Of a stretch of 64,000 bases of DNA, positions 58,001 to 64,000 are shown piece after piece. Each line of letters starts with the position of its first letter. The first letter of the stretch is position 1. The position numbers were made by a program, and so were the translations under genes. Origin of the DNA: Aplidium turbinatum (Eukaryota; Chordata; Ascidiacea; Aplousobranchia; Polyclinidae); the NCBI GenBank assembly GCA_918807975.1, contig OU964931.1, forward strand, positions 11,170,251 to 11,234,250. Reading direction: 5' to 3'. A model generated the notes under the pieces. That model saw nothing but the letters and a program-made list of their open reading frames with translations, was not told the origin of the DNA and searched no databases.

Positions 58001-58658
58001 GTGAAGTGCAGCTCAGGTCGGAAGCTGAAATGGAGATGGAATCAAATCAACATGTGTATGATATTTTCCTAATAGGCATCTCTGGTGCAATGCTGCATAG
58101 CCGTATGGTGAAAGTCCTGGTTTGACTTTCGAGGGGGCACTGATTTGACAACAAGAGCATGTGTGGCAAGACACTTCAAGGCATGCCTGAAAGTGGACAC
58201 AATTGGATTCTTTGTCTTCCTGTCGACTAAATTTTCAACTGCTGGGGTAGATACGACAAAATGTGATAAGCATATTGATTTTTTTATACCGACAGTTACA
58301 GCAAGTTAAGCTTTCAATGTGTGGGCATTTGCTGTGAAGGCAACATGAAAGCGTTTCCTTTTTTTCTCAAAATGAAACTGGTCATAGGTCATTGATAACA
58401 GATGCCCTAATATTTAGTGTGGCAAAATAAGGCAAGATATAGACATGCAATTATAACGTGATATGAAATTAAAATAACATCAAAATTCTATTAATTACAG
58501 TCCTAACTTTTTCTTATCATTAAACTAAATTGATAGAAGGTTCACTTTTTTAAATGTCCAAAATCAGTTTTAAAACACGACTGGCATGTCATCTAAAAAC
58601 TCCACTTACCAAATCCTTGGGTCGCAAGCAAAAGTACAAGACCAAGTTTGAAAAACAT
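55062..58658 (-). CDS. secreted M15-family peptidoglycan peptidase-like protein with two cysteine-rich modules
   Basis: Predicted 264-residue secreted zinc peptidase. Exons: 58610-58658 (ATG), 57890-58024, about 57184-57342, 56871-56998, 55796-55946, 55062-55234 (TAA); phases agree (1,1,1,0,1). Residues 1-16 are a signal peptide (MFFKLGLVLLLATQGF). Two Cys-rich modules follow (22-58 and 72-109), each with C-x-GG-x-C, a mid Cys, G-x-C and a CC pair. The catalytic part has the M15 signature STSNHLVGHAID, with H184 and D191 as zinc ligands, and WGGDWSQSDPVHID with H239 as the third. M15 enzymes of bacteria and phages cleave peptidoglycan cross-peptides (VanY, CwlK/endolysin types), so an antibacterial or digestive role is inferred. 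The introns make bacterial contamination unlikely. The donor of exon 3 is ambiguous (see findings). SINEs lie in introns 1 and 5. Confidence 0.9.
55518..55695 (+). repeat. SINE family 1, 5'-truncated copy
   Basis: GATTTCCCGGCAACAAGACT, CTTCACTCTGTCAATCTCGG, CAAGTATGCGAAACTACCAG and AGTCCGAGGATAAAGATTCA match the 3' two-thirds of the copy at 15929-16225. Lies in intron 5 of the M15 gene, opposite to the gene's direction. Confidence 0.88.
57400..57475. repeat. worn copy of the short palindrome family
   Basis: TTTAATGTCTGTAGACGTTAAATC is a palindromic centre like ACGTCTGCAGACGT, and AAAAAGGAATAATTGCCTGG forms the right arm; the left arm is degraded. In intron 2 of the M15 gene. Confidence 0.6.
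58090..58275 (+). repeat. tRNA-derived SINE (family 2), copy D
   Basis: Head CATAGCCGTATGGTGAAAGT ... CACTGATTTGACAAC has A/B-box form, followed by AAGACACTTCAAGGCATGCC and TGAAAGTGGACACAATTGG as in copy A (14805-14972). In intron 1 of the M15 gene. Confidence 0.75.
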
Positions 58659-59394
58659 ATTTATCTTTCAGGTACTACTATTGTAACGCTTCTCTTGGAC
58701 TTGTATTTTTACGTTTGAGCGTGAGAAATTATTGTGAGAAATTAAATACTGTGTTATATTTGATTAGGTGATGTTAAGTGTGGGATTTATAGAGCGTGAA
58801 ACAGATGCAGGTGATAGAAATAGCCTTAAACAATCGTAATTCGTAAGTAAAATGTTTTTATCGTACAACATTAACTGCTTAATTCTAACGCAACATGTTA
58901 TAATTAGACAATAACAACCTATACAGCACGCGCATTTTAATCAAAATGGTACTACTCGCAAAATTTGGAAGAAAGGTGTGTTATGAACCTATATACAGTT
59001 TTATTAAATTCACAGAGGTTTATATGTAAAACTTAGTTTGAAATATTTAAACACAAATTAAAATGTCATTCTGGAGGTAAACTGTTAACACATGCAAGAT
59101 AAACCTCTTTCAATGAGAAAAAGGTAAAGAGTATTTTATTGCCAAACGATGAAGAGGAATTGATCATTTAAACTAAAGTTTAAACCAAAATGTTTTAATT
59201 AATGAAACGGACGTTGATGTCTATCAACCTCTGTTTTGGTTCCTCGATGTTATTTAGGATGAAAATTTATACAAGGATCCTTCATTAAGATGCAACCGAA
59301 CGATTATACATAATAAGTAAATAAAATCAGTTCGGTTCAGAGACTGACTGACTGATTTTATTTACTTTCAACGTGATGGACCAATTTAAAATCA

Positions 59395-59745
59395 TCTCTC
59401 GAGGCAGATTGATTTTCAGACTAAGATCATTGAAGCATTAAGAATCAAACGTAACAATTCATCTTTCAACCGACAGTTATTCGCCTGTGGCTCATCGTTC
59501 CTTTTGTGTGTGTTCTAATTGTTTGTCCAATGCTTGTAGTTTACACCTCATGTAATCTGTTTCCCACAGTATAATTTACTCGTAATCATTCTTGTATCAT
59601 TTGTTTAATCTGTGCTTTTCAGTCCAGAGTGTCGTTACAGTTTATAGTGCAAAGTCAAATTTATCTTACGATTTTTCATTTTATGTATATTGTAGATTTA
59701 ATTCCTGATGAGGACACACATAAGTGCCGAAAACGTTTGAGTCAT
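59395..59745 (+). mobile_element. Penelope-like element, 3' end fossil
   Basis: The frame ending at about 59518 reads KIIEALRIKRNN then FNRQLFACGSSFLLCVF and a stop. This is the C-terminal end of the GIY-YIG endonuclease of Penelope-like elements. It is followed by the family's tail (TTCCTGATGAGGACACAC ... GCCGAAAACGTTTGAG). Only the last part of the element is present; the rest is truncated. A hAT element follows 30 bp later. Confidence 0.72.
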
Positions 59746-59774
59746 TGTTAGATACTTTGTTTTGTATGTAATAC

Positions 59775-60902
59775 CAGTGACGTTCGGTGGCTTAAACCGT
59801 TGGGAAAGCAACTTGGAAATATTGTGCAGCAAGGCAGTAGGCACGAAGGGCGTAACCGTCGGGCGAAGCCCGAAGACGTGTTTCCGAAGGCAACACTTTC
59901 AGCGGGGGGTTTGAGGGGCCTCCCCCAGAAATTTGTTAAAAACATTTCCGATTTGGTGCGCTCTGAGAGCATTTCCAAAACAAATCAAAATTAAAAATCT
60001 GTCAAATTGTGCTTCGCCTATGTCGTGATTATACATCCATTTAATGTTTAGAAGTCATGAACAATCTTAATTTTAACGTTGCAGGACCAAAATCCAGTGT
60101 TAGACATGGAATAATAGTTGTCTAAATATTTAATTCGTCATGAATGTTCATTCTCAGATATTCAGTTAGGCCTACACTACAAAAACTAACACTTAGGCCT
60201 AAACATTACAACCGCAAGCAATTTGTACAAAAAGCTGGATAAGTTTTCCTCCTGCGTATAGAAGCTTAACGAACTAAATATTGCATCCGTACCTGAACGT
60301 TTATTGGCGAAGTAACGTTATATCAATGCTGTAAAAGGGGCAAAGGCATGACTATGAAAGCTAGTAGGCTAAAGTACATGGCGAAGAGACATCAAAAAAC
60401 AGCAACAAGCTTTTCGCCTTTATGATGCTGTGCTGTGTACCGTGACGAGAGACATCTCTGTGCGTATGACCAGTTGGTCTAGCAATTGAACGCATTGACG
60501 TCACTGGGAAAGCAACTCTAACCATAACACATCTGATTGGCTAAGCAGCTGGTGACGTTTTGCAAAACGAGTGAGGATTGGATAAAACGAAGGCGTTTTT
60601 TGAAGTTTTTGGACGTGGGGAAAGCAACTTTGCAAGTTGATTTCCCTGAAGCCTTAGTGGTTGTTTCTGACAGAAGCGTTTGCGTTAATTGGCATTTATA
60701 GGCAAAACATGCGGTTTGGTAAGGACTTAGACTACTCACAAGCGTTAGGAGTAATTCTAGTCACGAACACAATAATTTTCAAGTTAAAATAGACGTGATA
60801 AAAATACTAAGAAGTTAAACCTAGAATTCAGTCATTATATTTTGCATAGTTTTCGCTCAAGTAAGCACTGCTTTCCTTGCTTTCCCTCACCGATCGTCAC
60901 TG
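59775..60902. mobile_element. hAT element (1.1 kb) with 8-bp target duplication
   Basis: Ends CAGTGACGTTCGGTGG and CACCGATCGTCACTG. The exact duplication TGTAATAC lies at 59767-59774 and 60903-60910. It includes GGGCGAAGCCCGAAGACG and GGGGCCTCCCCCAGAAATT, shared with the elements at 18248 and 40390. GGGAAAGCAACT repeats recur inside. No transposase. Confidence 0.92.
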
Positions 60903-60910
60903 TGTAATAC

Positions 60911-61934
60911 ATTATGTTAAACCCGCTAAGGTTACTTTGTTTTGCTTGTCTATGATTCAAAGTTTTTTATGCAGTAAATTTTTTTTACATATTAATATTA
61001 TGTTTTCACATAAGTAACTTTTATTGTTTGTAAGAACCGTAAGAGCAGAAACATGCAAGGCTGTCATCTTGTAATTTAAAGATAATTAAGTTTGAACCAG
61101 ACCATCAGTTTTTCATGAAAACATTATCATGCCTCATGATGTTTCTGTTCCTTGTCTGCAGTTTGCTGTGTGTGAGCTGGATGGAAAAAATAATTAACTT
61201 CACCATTAGTTTAATTGCCAACCTTTAAGCCAACTCTACGACCTGGGTCGACATGTTGTCGTCATGTGGAGGCTTGCGAGTACCGAGGAATCTGTCAGGC
61301 AAGCAAGAGGAAATTACCATGCTTGATTTTACTGCAAATGAGCTGCCAGAATAAGATTGGCCCATCTGCGGCATCACGCCAAAGCTTATACATATACATG
61401 CAAAAGTAATGTAAAAATTGTTTCAATGCGTGCACAGCACATGTCAGATGCTTGAAAATCAACAAATACCACTTTGGGAAACCAGAGATGGGGGAAACCG
61501 ATAAATTTCTGGAAACCGAAAACATGATTTAATGGTATTGGCTAATGGCTAACATTCCATTTTCTTTACAAAAATTAACAATTCTCCGTATTACGTCAGC
61601 TTACGACATTGTATTGAAATGTCTTTGAACCGAAAATCTGCCATGTCTCACATCTGTGATGACGGCGGTTTGCTTTAAAGGTTGCAATAATGCTACCAAA
61701 AAAGTGAAGGCCAAAAGTCTACAAAATAATTGGTTTATTATTTGTGCAGTTTTTATTTTTCGTAAAAGCTGCCACGTTTTGAAAATAGTCGTCTTATTTG
61801 CAAAAGGTCCGAAGTCTCGCGAATTTTCATTTCACAAATGGGAAAAACCAACTGAAAAAGGTGATCTGGTACTATGACACTTCCTCAAATGGGCGATCTA
61901 CCTAATACAGAAAGCAATATCACTAAGAAAATAA
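60911..61934. other. no gene recognised
   Basis: Short open frames on both strands (for example 61656-61877) show no domain. Nothing else was supported. Confidence 0.35.
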
Positions 61935-62215
61935 ATCAATAGCTTTTTTTCCTTGGTCTGAACCTTAAAACATTTAACCAGGCTAACACTCACAATAGTA
62001 TTTCAATAAGAATTTTCATTTGTTGTGATTTTGAAGATCCACTGATCAATGCCTGGTGGCTTTTTGTCGTGTCCAGGTTAACGCCTGGTGGTAGAAGATT
62101 TAAGTGTCCTGCGACAGACACAGCCGCATGCTCTTGAGCGGTATCGAAACGGCGCCCTTTCGATTGCTGTCTCAGGGCTTTCACCACTCAGCTGTGCAAC
62201 TTGTAAGGTGGGTGA
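61935..62215 (-). repeat. tRNA-derived SINE (family 2), longest copy
   Basis: On the minus strand: head CACAGCTGAGTGGTGAAAGC ... GGCGCCGTTTCGATACC, then GCGGCTGTGTCTGTCGCAGG and a body ending in GTGAGTGTTAGCCTGGTTAA and AAAAGCTATTGATTTATTTT. The tail matches 15041-15110. The head has clear A- and B-box form. Confidence 0.8.
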
Positions 62216-62336
62216 ATGTTAAAATTAATGAACGGAAAAACATGGAAACCTAATTTGGTATCATAGACAGACAATTGATAACAACTTAATAACATTGAAT
62301 TGCATAATTCAAAATTAATACAGAAATGAAATAGAT

Positions 62337-63276
62337 ACATAATTTCAAACGTTTTCGGCAAAACTTTCTGCCCTCTTCAGGAAAATATCTTAATTCATCT
62401 AAACAAAACAATTGTTCGTAAAATGTTAATAATAAATGACTGAAATTCAATAAAACTGCACTGAACTGCGTACAAGCAACAACTGACGAACAAACACAAA
62501 AGGTGGTAGCAATCTGTCATAATTACGCGGGAGTGTGGTCATGAGACAAGATAGTGAGCGGACAACATAACATAAAATAAATGCAAGCTAATATAAATTC
62601 AACAATAAAGATGCCCCTCCAGCGAATAATTGTTTGTTGAGCCTGGGGTTGTGCTGCTTTATTTGGAGTGCCTCATGAATTTTAGTTTCATACTCTGATT
62701 GACAGTTGCGAATTATCTTGAATGAATCTAATGTAAATTTGATGTTGGAATAAATACTACAGTCATAAATGTGGTCTTTGATTGCACTGTGTTTATTGAT
62801 GTCTGTTAAATTTAGGTGTTCCGTTGCTCTTGTTACCAAGTGTCTTGTGGACATACTTATGTATGTCATGTTCGTGTCGCACGAACAAGTGAATTTGTAG
62901 ACAATGTTGGAACGAAGAGACTGCGGAACGGGAGATTTCAGCGAAAAATATCTACTGATTTTAAAGGTTTTGTACAGAGGAACAATGTCGATATCAAATT
63001 TACACTTAAAGAGTTTAGATAATTTTTTAGCGTATACGAGAGATTCCTTTCCTAGGAAAGGTATGGATATAGAGTTCTGGAAATTTATGACGTCAGTATT
63101 TGGTGAAGATACTGAATTGAAACGTTGTAAAACCTTATCAAAAAACTGCCCGGGATATCAATTCGCACATAACATAGATTTAATTTTGGCGATTTCATTC
63201 ATGTAGTGGTATATGTCTGAGGAGATAGAACGAGCACGATTAAGCAAACCTAACACCAACCCAAATTTCCATTTCA
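62337..63276 (-). mobile_element. Penelope-like element with GIY-YIG endonuclease end, fossil
   Basis: Minus-strand coding remains show, in order, a linker after the reverse transcriptase (FGLVLGLLNRARSISS), LSKLFKCKFDIDIVPLYKT, FSLKSPVPQSLRSNIVYKF, a TCSCDTNMTYISMSTRHL segment in place of the GIY-YIG core, HSAIKDHIYDC, and YETKIHEALQIKQHNPRLNKQLF. This is the usual C-terminal half of Penelope-like proteins. The tail with CCTGAAGAGGGCAGAAAG and GCCGAAAACGTTTGAA follows at 62337-62400. The element is truncated at its 5' side and broken by about one or two breaks in what is left. Confidence 0.85.
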
Positions 63277-64000
63277 TAGCGTATTATTATACGTATCATT
63301 CTTCAAGCGTATTGTGTTGGTATCATATACGTATTGGTATCATTCTTCAAGCGTATATTATACGTTCTGCACCCAAACATTTGCCCCATTACATATAGCT
63401 GCGTGCTTCTGTTATGTGTAGAACCGACGTTCTTTCGAACGGAGAGTCGGAGACCACGCAGCTTACAAAAAGATTCTTGCTGGGCTCAACGATATGAGGC
63501 TCTTGGCCACAAAATAGCGAAAAAAGTCAGCTTGAAAGATATTCGTAGCGTTTTTGCAGCACACATGTTTAGCATTCTGTTGCTGCAATCTGCAACGACT
63601 TGGCAAAGTTAAGTTTTAATTTTAAGCGATTTCGGTAGGTGTGCCATGGCGATGGGTGTGCTAATCACTGAGTTTGCGCAGCTTACTTTTGCATTTTGCG
63701 TGTAAAACGATTTAGAAAGCTGTGCAGACACAACTCTTTTGAATTAAAAATATTCCTATACATTTCAATAAACTTTACCTGTCGATTTATTTGTTTAAAC
63801 TTAGAGCAGTTTTGCTTTTACAGCTATGAGCTAGAGTGCTGTGTGGGCTAATACAAAAGCTTTTTGAATTTCCACTTTATTTTTCGTTTTTCGCAATGAT
63901 TTTTTTGGGTTTTCGCAAAAGGTGGAATGAGTTAAATTGTCGTGTCTGCATTCCAGTATCGCAAATGTCCCTCTGGTCGGATAAACAATAATTTGGTTGT
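63277..64000. other. no gene recognised; small direct repeat
   Basis: CATTCTTCAAGCGTAT occurs twice (about 63297 and 63342) with ATACGTATTGGTATCAT between. The rest up to the window edge holds no supportable gene. Confidence 0.45.

Noticed and set aside
61656-61877. Possible THAP-like start (CFKGCNN)
   Set aside because: The later Trp, Cys and His positions of a THAP domain are absent.
1-64000. CRISPR arrays, rRNA genes and bacterial-type operons
   Set aside because: No regularly spaced direct repeats, no rRNA motifs, and the gene structure is eukaryotic.

Overview
The window is eukaryotic, from an animal and probably a marine invertebrate. It is AT-rich, its genes are split by introns with GT/AG borders, and it is packed with DNA transposons, SINEs, LINE remnants and Penelope-type remnants. 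A tunicate or similar invertebrate would fit the repeat load and the gene types, but nothing here fixes the species.

Three multi-exon genes could be rebuilt on the minus strand by matching splice sites and reading phase. (1) 624-13653: eight exons of a cationic amino-acid-transporter-like (SLC7/CAT) membrane protein whose last exon(s) lie beyond position 1. (2) 24499-33641: seven exons of a secreted protein with a signal peptide, two trefoil (P-type) domains, a Ser/Thr-rich linker and four thrombospondin type-1 repeats. (3) 55062-58658: six exons of a secreted peptidoglycan-peptidase-like M15 enzyme with two small cysteine-rich modules in front. In all three, every exon junction agrees in phase. 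There is also a single-exon PH-domain protein (42475-43308, minus).

From left to right: 1-13.7 kb is the transporter, whose introns hold nested pogo-type and hAT elements. 13.7-24.5 kb is repeat-rich: SINEs, a LINE tail split by a hAT element, palindromic MITEs, several hAT elements with 8-bp target duplications, and an intact 507-codon gag-like open frame at 19712-21235. 24.5-33.6 kb is the trefoil/TSP1 gene, with a 2.1-kb hAT element in its last intron. 35.2-38.4 kb looks like a piggyBac-type element without a recognisable transposase. 40.3-41.0 kb is one hAT element inside another. 42.5-43.3 kb is the PH gene. 44-55 kb is gene-poor and holds a Kolobok-like element carrying a THAP-domain frame and a hAT element with a recognisable transposase end. 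55-58.7 kb is the M15 gene. 59-63.3 kb holds two Penelope-like remnants, another hAT element and a SINE.

The genes show no operon-like cooperation. The two secreted cysteine-rich proteins could both act at a mucosal or epithelial surface (mucus/adhesion and bacterial-wall cleavage), but that is inference. The most distinctive items are the spliced animal M15 peptidase, the trefoil-TSP1 architecture, the intact gag-like frame, a dispersed family of about 80-bp near-perfect palindromes with a shared core, and at least a dozen hAT insertions, most with readable target duplications.
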